From: Dyadobacter jiangsuensis
GTDB lineage: Bacteria; Bacteroidota; Bacteroidia; Cytophagales; Spirosomataceae
Length of the DNA: 64,000 nucleotides
Assembly: GCF_003014695.1 (NCBI RefSeq)
Contig: NZ_PYAS01000021.1
Coordinates: 18,883 to 82,882, forward strand
Direction of reading: 5' to 3'
This document shows positions 26,281-34,691 of the stretch, one piece after another. The translations under genes and the position numbers were made by a program. A model generated the notes under the pieces. That model ran no database searches. It had not been told where the DNA came from and saw only the letters and a list, made by a program, of their open reading frames with translations. Numbering within the stretch: position 1 is the first letter of the stretch; every line of letters starts with the position of its first letter.

Positions 26281-26288
26281 TCGTTTCA

Positions 26289-26831
26289 CTACTGCACGAC
26301 TTTCTCTATCACGAGATTATGATTGGTATAAATGCAAAGATCCGCCGCGATCGTCAACCCTTCCCGCACCATTTCCTCCGCACTTAAATGCGTAGCATGT
26401 TTTTTCAACGCCTGCGCTGCCGATAATGCAAAGTTCCCGCCCGAGCCGATGGAGGCAATGCCGTTTTCTGGCTCCAAAACGTCACCCGTTCCTGAAATGA
26501 CGAGAATTTCATCCTTATTGGCGGTAATCATCATCGCTTCCAACTTGCGGAGATAGCGGTCCGTACGCCAGTCTTTCGCCAGTTCAATGGCTGCGCGTTT
26601 CATGTTGCCGCCGTAGCCGTTCAGTTTTTCTTCAAATCGGTCCAGCAGCGTGAATGCATCGGCCGTGGATCCGGCGAAGCCGACGAGGATTTTGCCGCCT
26701 TGCAGCGTGCGGATCTTTTTTACATTACTCTTGGCAACCGTATTGCCCATTGTAGCCTGGCCGTCCGCGCCGAGGGCGACAGTTCCGTTGTGCAGCACCC
26801 CGAGGACGGTAGTAGCGTGTATTTTCTCCAT
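26289..26831 (-). CDS. hslV: HslV proteolytic subunit of the HslUV protease
   Basis: A 180-residue threonine peptidase of the proteasome beta family. From the ATG at 26831 the start is MEKIHATTVLGV, which after processing leaves the catalytic Thr at the N-terminus; an upstream alternative start at 26849 is less likely. GSGGNFALSAA and GADGQATMGN are family signatures. It forms a double hexamer capped by HslU ATPase in the cytoplasm. hslU is not adjacent here, which is unusual compared with proteobacterial hslVU. Confidence 0.95.
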   Translation of the reverse strand: MEKIHATTVLGVLHNGTVALGADGQATMGNTVAKSNVKKIRTLQGGKILVGFAGSTADAFTLLDRFEEKLNGYGGNMKRAAIELAKDWRTDRYLRKLEAMMITANKDEILVISGTGDVLEPENGIASIGSGGNFALSAAQALKKHATHLSAEEMVREGLTIAADLCIYTNHNLVIEKVVQ

Positions 26832-26886
26832 ATTAATATTTAAATGCAAATGTTAGTCGCGTTTGAAACAAAAACCCTCTGAAAAC

Positions 26887-26919
26887 AAAAGTGCCAGACC
26901 TTGCGGGCCTGACACTTTT
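26887..26919 (-). terminator. Terminator after pdhC
   Basis: AAAAGTG...CAG pairs with CTG...CACTTTT (26887-26897 and 26909-26919, one mismatch). On the minus strand TTTTGTTTTC follows. It lies between the pdhC end and the hslV start, so it probably separates the two transcripts. Confidence 0.75.
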
Positions 26920-26938
26920 TCATGCATTTGTATTTTCG

Positions 26939-28612
26939 TTAAACCAGCATGCTCATTGGTTCTTCCAACAGTTTCTTCACTGTCAGCAAGAATTGAGCTG
27001 CGGTTGCGCCGTCTACCACGCGGTGGTCGGCCGAAAGCGTAACCTTCATGATGTTGGTCGGGTAAACCGTTCCATCTTCCTTGAAAGCAGCTACTTTCTT
27101 GATTGCACCGATCGCCAGGATGCAGGAATCCGGCGGGTTGATGATCGCTGTAAATTCGTCTACGCCGAACATACCGAGATTCGATACCGAGAATGTATTG
27201 CCTTCCCAGTCTTTCGGTTGCAGTTTTTTATCTTTCGCTTTGCCGGCCAGGTCTTTTACTTCACCTGAAATGGCAGAAAGCGTTTTCTTGTCAGCCTCGC
27301 GGATCACCGGCACGAGCAGACCTTCGTCTACCGCCACAGCTACACCGATATTGACATAATTGTATTTCCGGATCTTGTCACCCAGCCATGCGGAGTTTAC
27401 AGCAGGGTGCTGCTTCAACGCCACTGCGCAAGCTTTGATCACCATGTCGTTGAATGATATCTTCGCGGTAGCCACTTCGTTCAGCTGCGGGCGCAATGCC
27501 ATTGCCTTGTCCATGTTGATTTCCATGGTCACGTAGAAGTGAGGCGCAGTGAACAAGCTTTCGCTCAGGCGGCGCGCAATGGTTTTGCGCATTTGCGAGA
27601 TTGGAGTATCCACAAAATCGCCCGTTGCAGGTACAGCAGCCGCAGGAGCCGCTTCTGCTTTGGCAGCCGGTGCAGACTGAGCGGCAGGGGCCGCAGCCGG
27701 TGCAGGTTGTGCAGAAGGTTTGAACTCGTCCACATCGCGTTTCACGATGCGTCCGTTGTCGCCGCTTCCTGAAACTTCGCTCAGGTTAATGCCTTTTTCG
27801 TCGGCCAGGCGTTTCGCCAATGGAGATGCTTTCACGCGCTCGTTCGAATCCGCTACCGAAACGGCTTTCTCAGAGCCATTTACAGCGGGTGCGGGAGCCG
27901 CAGCCTGCGCTGGAGCAGCAGTTTCAGCGGGAGCTTCGCCGTTTTCACGTGCCAGCAATGCTTCCACATTCGATCCTTCCTCACCGATTACGGCGATGAT
28001 TGCGTCCACAGGTACAGCGTCGCCTTCTTTAATACCTACGTAAAGTAGTGTACCGTCTTCGTATGCTTCCAGTTCCATCGTAGCCTTGTCGGTTTCAACT
28101 TCGGCCAGGATATCTCCTGATTTTACTTTATCACCTACTTTTTTCTGCCAGGAAACCAGCGTACCCTCTTCCATGGTATCGCTCATTTTAGGCATGCGAA
28201 CCACCGCAGCATTGATTTTTTCGGTAGAAGCGGCAGCCGTAGCAGGTTTCGCAGCGGGTGCACTTACAGTTTCAACCGCAGGGGCCGGAGCTTCTGCTTT
28301 CGGTGCTTCGGGAGCAGGAGCCGCAGCAGCACCATTTGAGCCGGCACCGTCGAGCAGCGATTGGTAATCCTCACCCTCAGCGCCAACGACCGCCATGATA
28401 CCGTCGATAGGTACTGCGTCGCCTTTTTTTACGCCGATATATAGAAGGGTACCGTCCCAGTAAGATTCAAGGTCCATGGTTGCTTTGTCGGTTTCTACCT
28501 CAGCAATCACTTCACCGGATTTAATTTTATCACCTACTTTTTTGTGCCATTCCGCGATAACACCTTCTTCCATGGTGTCGCTCATCTTGGGCATACGAAT
28601 TACTTCTGCCAT
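26939..28612 (-). CDS. pdhC: Pyruvate dehydrogenase E2 (dihydrolipoamide acetyltransferase)
   Basis: A 557-residue protein. Two lipoyl domains, each with the EVETDKATM lipoylation motif (Lys near 44 and 182), are joined by Ala/Pro-rich linkers. A peripheral-subunit-binding domain (about 260-300, ASPLAKRLADEKGINLSEV) and the catalytic domain (about 330-557) follow, ending with SADHRVVDGATAAQFL (HxxxDG). It transfers the acetyl group to CoA. The gene is apparently alone: the 232 bases upstream of it contain nothing I can identify. Confidence 0.95.
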   Translation of the reverse strand: MAEVIRMPKMSDTMEEGVIAEWHKKVGDKIKSGEVIAEVETDKATMDLESYWDGTLLYIGVKKGDAVPIDGIMAVVGAEGEDYQSLLDGAGSNGAAAAPAPEAPKAEAPAPAVETVSAPAAKPATAAASTEKINAAVVRMPKMSDTMEEGTLVSWQKKVGDKVKSGDILAEVETDKATMELEAYEDGTLLYVGIKEGDAVPVDAIIAVIGEEGSNVEALLARENGEAPAETAAPAQAAAPAPAVNGSEKAVSVADSNERVKASPLAKRLADEKGINLSEVSGSGDNGRIVKRDVDEFKPSAQPAPAAAPAAQSAPAAKAEAAPAAAVPATGDFVDTPISQMRKTIARRLSESLFTAPHFYVTMEINMDKAMALRPQLNEVATAKISFNDMVIKACAVALKQHPAVNSAWLGDKIRKYNYVNIGVAVAVDEGLLVPVIREADKKTLSAISGEVKDLAGKAKDKKLQPKDWEGNTFSVSNLGMFGVDEFTAIINPPDSCILAIGAIKKVAAFKEDGTVYPTNIMKVTLSADHRVVDGATAAQFLLTVKKLLEEPMSMLV

Positions 28613-28844
28613 ATCGCTTGTTAAGGTATTTTTGTTCTTGGTCGAAATTCAGACTTTGGTCAAAATTACAATAAAAGGTGAATAGGAGAGATGTTTGACA
28701 TTATAAAATTGCCCCTGTTGGTCGTTGAAGTCCTCTCTCAGGAAATTCATCTTTCTTGTAATGCTTGATAATCAGTGTGGTATGGCTATTTAATGCGGTT
28801 TTACCAATTAGTCACGCCACAAACGGCATGTCAGCAACCCGCTT

Positions 28845-29591
28845 TCACTGGTTTCGGGCGATATATAAATGATCGGCCAAAAGATGTGAATTTAGCCATT
28901 CAAGGCGTTCTGCACCCGGTTTGGGAGTTGGAAGCCGAAGCGTACGGAAAAAACTGCGGGCTACGCGCATGCGCTTCCGGAATGTGTAGGAAGTCTCACC
29001 GAATGCATTCCCTGGGCGCTCCACCGTTATCGTGGTGCATCGCAAACTTGCCCGGGCGACCAGCCCGATGAGGTACGGCGAGTAGGGCAGGTATGAAGTG
29101 AAATCCCCGACGGCATCTTTCCGCAGCACCATAAAAAGTCCCGCGTTCATCGGTATTTTCCTGCCTGAAAACCAATGCACCATTCCTTTGAAAAAAAAGG
29201 AGGTCAGCAGCCGTCCGGGAGACTCATATTTCCCATGGCGTTTGGCAAACACAACATCTAACCCCGGCTTTAATGCGTCGATCAACGCCGGAAGGTTCTC
29301 GGGTTCGTCCTGCAAATCGGCATCCATGGTGGCGATGATCTTTCCCTGTGCAAATGCCATTCCGGCAATCAATGCGCTGCTCTGGCCAGCATTTCTTTTC
29401 AGATTAATGATATGAAAGGAAATCGTCGCCGGCAACTGTTGTAGAATGCCCAGTGAGTGGTCCGGCGAAGCGTCATTGACATACACAATCTCACAGGGAA
29501 CCGGGAGCAAGGCAGCCATCCGGCTGATCCGGTCGTGCAGGGTAGCCAACGTCGAAGCACTTTTGTATACGGGAATAACAATGCTGATCAT
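28845..29591 (-). CDS. Glycosyltransferase family 2 (polyprenyl-phosphate sugar transferase-like)
   Basis: A 248-residue GT-A enzyme. The N-terminus reads ISIVIPVYKSASTL, VYVNDASPDHSL follows, and the metal-binding motif is in ATMDADLQDEPENL. The lack of membrane helices and the length fit the DPM1-like group that loads a sugar on a lipid carrier. The ATG at 29591 overlaps the stop of the dehydrogenase gene (TGATG). It is the last gene of the overlapping run beginning at 34678 and may provide a sugar donor for the multi-TM protein there (inference). Confidence 0.88.
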   Translation of the reverse strand: MISIVIPVYKSASTLATLHDRISRMAALLPVPCEIVYVNDASPDHSLGILQQLPATISFHIINLKRNAGQSSALIAGMAFAQGKIIATMDADLQDEPENLPALIDALKPGLDVVFAKRHGKYESPGRLLTSFFFKGMVHWFSGRKIPMNAGLFMVLRKDAVGDFTSYLPYSPYLIGLVARASLRCTTITVERPGNAFGETSYTFRKRMRVARSFFRTLRLPTPKPGAERLEWLNSHLLADHLYIARNQ

Positions 29592-30535
29592 CAATAACCC
29601 TTTTCGTAGTTGACGACATTCAGCAACGTTTCCCCGCGCATGTAGCGTGCGAGGTTTTCTTCAAAAAGCGGCTGCCATTTGAATTCCGGCCCTTCGAGAC
29701 TGCGGCCTACATGCGGGGTGATCAGTATCCGGGGCTCCGTCCACATCGGGTGCGAGGCAGGTAAGGGCTCCTCTTCGAATACATCCAGCGCGGCGCCGGC
29801 CAATTTCCCTGCTTGCACGCTTTCGAGTAATGCCTGGTCGTCGAGCGTTCCGCCTCTGCCGATGTTGATCACGAATGCCCGTTCAGGCAGCTGGTTCAGG
29901 ATAGCCGGGTTTACAAAATGATGCGTACCAGGCGTTTTTGGAAGACAAACGATCAGCGCATCTGTATAGGCCAACTGCATCTGCCAGTTTTGTTGCCCAA
30001 ATATCGAAATACCCTGCTCTTCCGAATTTCCGGGTTGGTTTCTTACCGCGGCAACATGCCCGCCGATGGCGGTAATCAGTCGTGCGATCTCCTGCGCGAG
30101 GCTGCCCCAGCCGAGAATGAGGCAGCGACTGCCATGCAGCGTGCGTAACCTATGCCGCTGCCAGGAGTGTGCTACCTGCTCGTCGCGAAGCAAATGGATA
30201 TTTCGGAACAGCGCCAGTAATAGCGTGAGCGTATGTTCGGCCAGTTCGGCATCGTACACGCCGCGTGCGCAGGTGAGGGTAACACCTCTTTCCAGAAGCA
30301 GTTGCTTTTCGGTTAAAATAATGTCAACTCCCACCGAGTTGGATTGCATCCAGCGGAGCTTACGGGCGAAGGGGAGACTTTGGATAAAGTAACGGTTGCC
30401 GAGCACAATTTCAGCATTTTCGATGAGCGCCCGCGCTTCTGCGAGTGAATGTGCAATGGCTATTTCCTGATCCGGCGCGGCTTGTTGCAGGCGCTGTAAA
30501 TGTGCCTGTACCGGGTCATACATCAGAAGGATCAT
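29591..30535 (-). CDS. D-2-hydroxyacid dehydrogenase
   Basis: A 314-residue NAD(P)-dependent enzyme. The Rossmann motif is ILGWGSLAQEIARLI at about 142-156 (GxGxxA-like), the substrate-orienting Arg lies in INIGRGGTLDD, a Glu in DVFEEEPLP, and the catalytic His in ITPHVGRS. It interconverts 2-keto and D-2-hydroxy acids; the substrate is unknown. The start ATGA overlaps the aldolase stop. Its place between an aldolase and a glycosyltransferase points to biosynthesis rather than catabolism (inference). Confidence 0.9.
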   Translation of the reverse strand: MILLMYDPVQAHLQRLQQAAPDQEIAIAHSLAEARALIENAEIVLGNRYFIQSLPFARKLRWMQSNSVGVDIILTEKQLLLERGVTLTCARGVYDAELAEHTLTLLLALFRNIHLLRDEQVAHSWQRHRLRTLHGSRCLILGWGSLAQEIARLITAIGGHVAAVRNQPGNSEEQGISIFGQQNWQMQLAYTDALIVCLPKTPGTHHFVNPAILNQLPERAFVINIGRGGTLDDQALLESVQAGKLAGAALDVFEEEPLPASHPMWTEPRILITPHVGRSLEGPEFKWQPLFEENLARYMRGETLLNVVNYEKGY

Positions 30536-31383
30536 GCGTGATGCGGATTGGTGGTCCAGCTTTCGACCTGCTCGCGGAATGCCTGGAAATCCGCAGACAC
30601 TTGTTCGCCGGATCGGCTTCGTGCTTCATCGTACGCATTTCTGATGTGGTGGATCATATGTTCCATGCTGTGATGGGCGTAGTCCTTGATGAATGTACGG
30701 CGCAGGAAACTGAAATCGATGCCCAAACGCGCGTATTCATTGATCAGGTATTTGCTGGCGATCGGTTGGCCGTTTGGCGGGTAAGTTACGCCTCCCGCAC
30801 CAAGGGGTATTTCGAATTGCCGGCGAATGTCGGTTACCGTGCCATTCATGAGCGGAACGAAAATGTTCCGGCTGTTTTGCTGAATATGCAGGTCGTTGAG
30901 TCCTATATAGGCCCTGCGGAGAGGCAGTTTGCTAAGTTCGGTGACGCAGTCGAGCGCCGAGGTTGTTTCGATCAGAATATTAAATCCGGCCCGCCCACCG
31001 ATCATTTGTAGTGTGTCGCGTGCTTCTGCGACGGTCCTTACCATCGGCAGGAAGATTTCGTCAGCTCCCGCACGCAACGCGAGCTCGACTTCCTCATAGG
31101 TATACTCGGGCGAGAAGCCGTTGATCCTGCAAATCAGTTTGCCTCCCGGAGTTACTTCCCGCACGCGGCACAGATCTTCATAAGTGTCATAATTGATCTG
31201 TGTGTCGAAATTCTCCTGCCGCAGCTTCTTTCCCTGATTCTCCCAATCGACGATGATGCCATCCACGCCCGCTGCGATGGCCGTTCGGACGGTCGCCGGG
31301 TCGGTCGAGAATAAAAAGAGCTGGAAATGGTTGGGTAAATTTTGGTTCACAAGGATCTTGTTTTCTGTGCAACGATCAGGCAA
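30532..31383 (-). CDS. HpcH/HpaI aldolase (citrate lyase beta family)
   Basis: A 283-residue TIM-barrel protein of the HpcH/HpaI family. Signature segments are GVDGIIVDWENQG, ADEIFLPMV (metal and active-site region) and ETTSALDCV. It makes or splits C-C bonds with pyruvate or oxaloacetate as donor. The start given overlaps the previous methyltransferase by 37 bases; a GTG start near 31350 would almost remove that overlap. It is followed by the hydroxyacid dehydrogenase, so a 2-keto acid product reduced by that enzyme is a reasonable guess. Confidence 0.85.
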   Translation of the reverse strand: MPDRCTENKILVNQNLPNHFQLFLFSTDPATVRTAIAAGVDGIIVDWENQGKKLRQENFDTQINYDTYEDLCRVREVTPGGKLICRINGFSPEYTYEEVELALRAGADEIFLPMVRTVAEARDTLQMIGGRAGFNILIETTSALDCVTELSKLPLRRAYIGLNDLHIQQNSRNIFVPLMNGTVTDIRRQFEIPLGAGGVTYPPNGQPIASKYLINEYARLGIDFSFLRRTFIKDYAHHSMEHMIHHIRNAYDEARSRSGEQVSADFQAFREQVESWTTNPHHA

Positions 31384-32141
31384 CTGGTACCAAATGGGAT
31401 TCTTGTTTTGCTTCGGATGGCATTTGCCTCCCAGCCGAGCAAACGCCTTAGCAGACGTGCGGTGGCAGGGCGGCCGGCCATATGTTCGTTTCGTTTCTTT
31501 TCAGGGGTGTTATCTTTTTTTATCCCGAACTTCTCGGGCAATACCCGCGCAAGCCACATCGGCGCCCACACCAGCGAAAAGAAATAGGTGGCATAAGTCA
31601 CCTTGAACCCCGCCTCCGCAAGCAATGTGGAGAGTTGTCCGAGGGTATACCGCCGGAAATGCCCGAGTTGGACGTCGTTTTCGGACCATAAGCTCTGGAA
31701 TGCGGGTACTGTGAGCATGATCTGTCCGTCGGGAGTGAGCAGTCGGTTGATATTTTCGAGGAAGGATTTATCATCACTGATATGCTCCATTACATCGAAG
31801 AATCCCGCCGCAGGAGCAGTTCCATTAGCTTTGGTCACATATTCCTCCAGTGTATTCTGGATAGTGGACCGGATTCCCCGCTTCCGCGCATTCTCGACCC
31901 CGGTAGCATAAGGCTCCACCAGCGTTACGTTGTAGCCCGCATTCTGCATGGCCAGTGCGGTAATGCCGTTCCCGCCTCCGATATCAAGGAAATCTTTGGG
32001 AAAACCATTTGCCTTCATAGCCTCTACAAGGCAGCCATTCCGGTGCTGATACCAAAACGACATGTCTTCCATTTCGAAACACACCGAGTTGCCGTCGTCC
32101 GGGTAGGACACAAGCCACTTTTCTCTTTTTTCTTCAATCAT
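31347..32141 (-). CDS. Class I SAM-dependent methyltransferase (2nd of pair)
   Basis: A 264-residue methyltransferase. Motif I is FLDIGGGNGITALAM at about 51-65, VTLVEPYATG supplies the acidic loop residue, and FFDVMEHISDD resembles the post-motif seen in O- and N-methyltransferases. A hydrophobic stretch near 190-205 may touch the membrane. The start overlaps the preceding methyltransferase stop in ATGA. Its substrate is probably the product of the cluster. Confidence 0.88.
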   Translation of the reverse strand: MIEEKREKWLVSYPDDGNSVCFEMEDMSFWYQHRNGCLVEAMKANGFPKDFLDIGGGNGITALAMQNAGYNVTLVEPYATGVENARKRGIRSTIQNTLEEYVTKANGTAPAAGFFDVMEHISDDKSFLENINRLLTPDGQIMLTVPAFQSLWSENDVQLGHFRRYTLGQLSTLLAEAGFKVTYATYFFSLVWAPMWLARVLPEKFGIKKDNTPEKKRNEHMAGRPATARLLRRLLGWEANAIRSKTRIPFGTSCLIVAQKTRSL

Positions 32142-32869
32142 CTTTTTTCTGCTGTGATGATCTGGAAAGGCAGAAAAGTGTTCAATCCCGGAATTTTTTC
32201 CAGGACGGGTTCGCTTTTCTGGCCCAATGCGGTATTGGAGAGGAAGGGTGGGTAAAAGCCAAATCTTTTAATATTCAAATTCTTCCAGCCGGCGTAATCC
32301 ATCGCCTCGAAGAGCTTCTTTTTAGTCATGTCTGCCACGCCCTTATCGCCTTCCCACGACATCCCCGGGGTCAATGCGATTTGCAGGTAGTACAGCGGGT
32401 TGTAGGCGTTCGGTTCGAGAAATACCAGTTTTCCGCCCGGTTTGCATATGCGGTACATGGCCTGGAAACAAGCATGCAGGCTATGGAAATGGTGAAGGGC
32501 CATGAAACCCATAACCACATCAAACTGGTCGTTCAGCTCCTCGGGCGCGTCTAGAATGTCGGCGGCGTGGAGTTTGACGGGAAACTTGTTGTCGTTGTAA
32601 ACCAATAGCTGCTGCAAAAGGAACGGCGATAAGTCGAGCCCCTCCACCCGGTAGCCCTGAGCCAGGAAGTTGAGCGTGTATTTCCCCATTCCACAAGCCA
32701 CGTCGATAATCCGGTCGGATTTTTTGATCCCCGCAAAGTCGATCACTTCTTTCACATGCCTGCGCACGTAGGGCGAAGAAACCGGGATCATTGTTTTTTT
32801 GATCTTGTGCCCGAAATAATCGAGCTGCTGGTTGTTGTGAAATTTGATGTTGGAGACTACGATGCTCAT
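32138..32869 (-). CDS. Class I SAM-dependent methyltransferase (1st of pair)
   Basis: A 243-residue protein counted from the ATG at 32869; the frame runs upstream to a TTG at 32926, but the MSIVVSNIKFHNN start fits a natural N-terminus. Motif I is IIDVACGMGKYTLNF and the second acidic residue is in VEGLDLSP; MALHHFHSLH is typical of UbiE-like enzymes. It differs from its neighbour in sequence, so the two probably act at different steps. 111 bases separate it from the multi-TM gene upstream. Confidence 0.87.
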   Translation of the reverse strand: MSIVVSNIKFHNNQQLDYFGHKIKKTMIPVSSPYVRRHVKEVIDFAGIKKSDRIIDVACGMGKYTLNFLAQGYRVEGLDLSPFLLQQLLVYNDNKFPVKLHAADILDAPEELNDQFDVVMGFMALHHFHSLHACFQAMYRICKPGGKLVFLEPNAYNPLYYLQIALTPGMSWEGDKGVADMTKKKLFEAMDYAGWKNLNIKRFGFYPPFLSNTALGQKSEPVLEKIPGLNTFLPFQIITAEKR

Positions 32870-32980
32870 AAAGAATGGGGATCTTTTGGTGTGGTGAATA
32901 TACGCAAAAATGTCCCCAATGGGCAACCGGTGAGCTATGACTTTTTAACCGGTGATAAATAATTTTCGGTTACATATACG

Positions 32981-34678
32981 TCACTGAGTGTTAATGACTT
33001 CATAAAGACTCACATGCCAAATCGCCGAACGGAATATCGCCAGTTTGCGCAAACCCGACTTTTCGGGATCGCTGATGTTTTCCGCGGACAAAATGTAGTT
33101 GCATCCCAGCTTTCGCAGCGCCTCATGCGAGAGCGTGACCGGGCGCTCGGAAGGGGCCATGCCGCGCGTCATATGGGTTTCAAAATAGGGCAGCCCCTGA
33201 TCGTAAACCACGATGCTCTGACTGCCCCAGAAATCGAAGAAACCCCGATTGTTACCGTTCTTTTCGAGCTCGTCGGCGATGATGTCCCGGAACTGGTGTT
33301 TGTAGGGAAGGGGATAATTGCTCGAATATCCGTCGATCGTCCACATCCCATTGTATTGGGCTACTGCCGGCGGGATGCCGATGCTGGCCACGCGGTAGGT
33401 CTGCACCGGTCTGCCGATCGCCGTTTTGATATTTTCAAACATCCTTTCGGCATAATAGTCTTCGTAAGTGAAGATATAATGATAGGGGACGATGGAAATG
33501 AATTTTTTGACAAAACGCTCGTAATAGGTCGGCTGATAGGCGAAACAAACCGCAAGCTGCATGGCCGCTACCACGATCAGAATGCGGCCCTGGTACCTGG
33601 GAACAACCAATAGCAATGCCTGCGCGGCGGCAATGTGCCAGAGCAATTGCAGGAATATATGAAACCTTTCGAGGCTGAACATCCGCAGCAGGTCAGAGCT
33701 GTTGCGAAGCTCCACCAGCGGTTCCCAGTTCAGAATGGCAATGTAAAAGCAGATCAGCGTAATAATGCCCAGCGTGATCGTGAGGTTCAGCGGCAGTTCT
33801 CTCTTCCGAACGACATGCACCACATAAACCAGGCACACAAACGGTAGGAGCACGAATGTGTGCAGCGACAATGCCACATCCACATTGCCCAGCAGGAAGT
33901 ACCGGGCAAATATTTTCATGCAAATGCCCAATGACACCGGAAACCGCCGCATCTCCATCCGGTGGGAAACAAATCCTTCGCCTCCGAGCAGATTCTGGAT
34001 CAGGTCGATCTTCGTGACCAGATATACTGCCAAAAGGATAGCAAATGCCAGAAATAGCCGTTTAACCGGATGTTTCTGAACAATATCATAGCCAATCAAT
34101 ACCCCGAATGCGAACAGGATGAATACCCCGGCAGACTGGAAATTGGAGGTAAATGGAAATGCGGCCAGGATCAGCCAGTTCCAGATGGCTGGTCTTTCTT
34201 TGCGGATATTCAGGATGACAAACAGCAGCAGCGGTTGGCCTGCAATGCTCAGCCCCCATGTTGGCAGGAAAGGCGTAAATGCAAAGGATAAAGCCAGAAA
34301 TGCCGAGGCTGGCTCATTAACCTTCAAATGTCGTCTGCACAGCAGCCACATGCCGATCAGCGCGACACCGCTGATGAAGACATTGTAGAATTGAAATGCG
34401 GTAAAAGTCGGCAGCAGAAGATTCAGCCAGTAATACACATTATAGGTACTGACCAGCGTGAATTTTGGCACACCATTCATAAAAGGCTCGATGATCGCAT
34501 ATGGGGGCGCCCATGCGTAGGCGCTCTGCGTGGCGAGGCGGTACCAAACCACAAACGAGTCGAGCGAGTCGAAAGCATTGAAGAATGCTCCGGGGCCCAG
34601 GAAAATCGTGGGCGCATGATAAAGCAAAAATACCAGCAACAACCCTCTGAGGTAGTATTGCTGGTATTTTGCTTTCAT
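32981..34678 (-). CDS. Polytopic membrane protein, DUF6044-like
   Basis: A 565-residue protein with about ten to twelve membrane helices in the first 390 residues and a soluble C-terminal part (about 400-565). The overall plan and the early GPGAFFNAFDSLDSFVVWY loop resemble DUF6044 or YfhO/GT-C-like glycosyltransferases, which use lipid-linked sugars outside the membrane; the assignment is tentative. It starts 13 bases after lepA, so it may be read from the lepA promoter. It heads the run of methyltransferase, aldolase, dehydrogenase and GT2 genes. Confidence 0.65.
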   Translation of the reverse strand: MKAKYQQYYLRGLLLVFLLYHAPTIFLGPGAFFNAFDSLDSFVVWYRLATQSAYAWAPPYAIIEPFMNGVPKFTLVSTYNVYYWLNLLLPTFTAFQFYNVFISGVALIGMWLLCRRHLKVNEPASAFLALSFAFTPFLPTWGLSIAGQPLLLFVILNIRKERPAIWNWLILAAFPFTSNFQSAGVFILFAFGVLIGYDIVQKHPVKRLFLAFAILLAVYLVTKIDLIQNLLGGEGFVSHRMEMRRFPVSLGICMKIFARYFLLGNVDVALSLHTFVLLPFVCLVYVVHVVRKRELPLNLTITLGIITLICFYIAILNWEPLVELRNSSDLLRMFSLERFHIFLQLLWHIAAAQALLLVVPRYQGRILIVVAAMQLAVCFAYQPTYYERFVKKFISIVPYHYIFTYEDYYAERMFENIKTAIGRPVQTYRVASIGIPPAVAQYNGMWTIDGYSSNYPLPYKHQFRDIIADELEKNGNNRGFFDFWGSQSIVVYDQGLPYFETHMTRGMAPSERPVTLSHEALRKLGCNYILSAENISDPEKSGLRKLAIFRSAIWHVSLYEVINTQ

Positions 34679-34691
34679 AATTGAGGAAATA

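Noticed and set aside
28613..28844. Riboswitch or small RNA upstream of pdhC
   Set aside because: I saw no stable palindrome or recognised aptamer in these 232 bases; a TAATTTTG on the minus strand has no matching -33 element.
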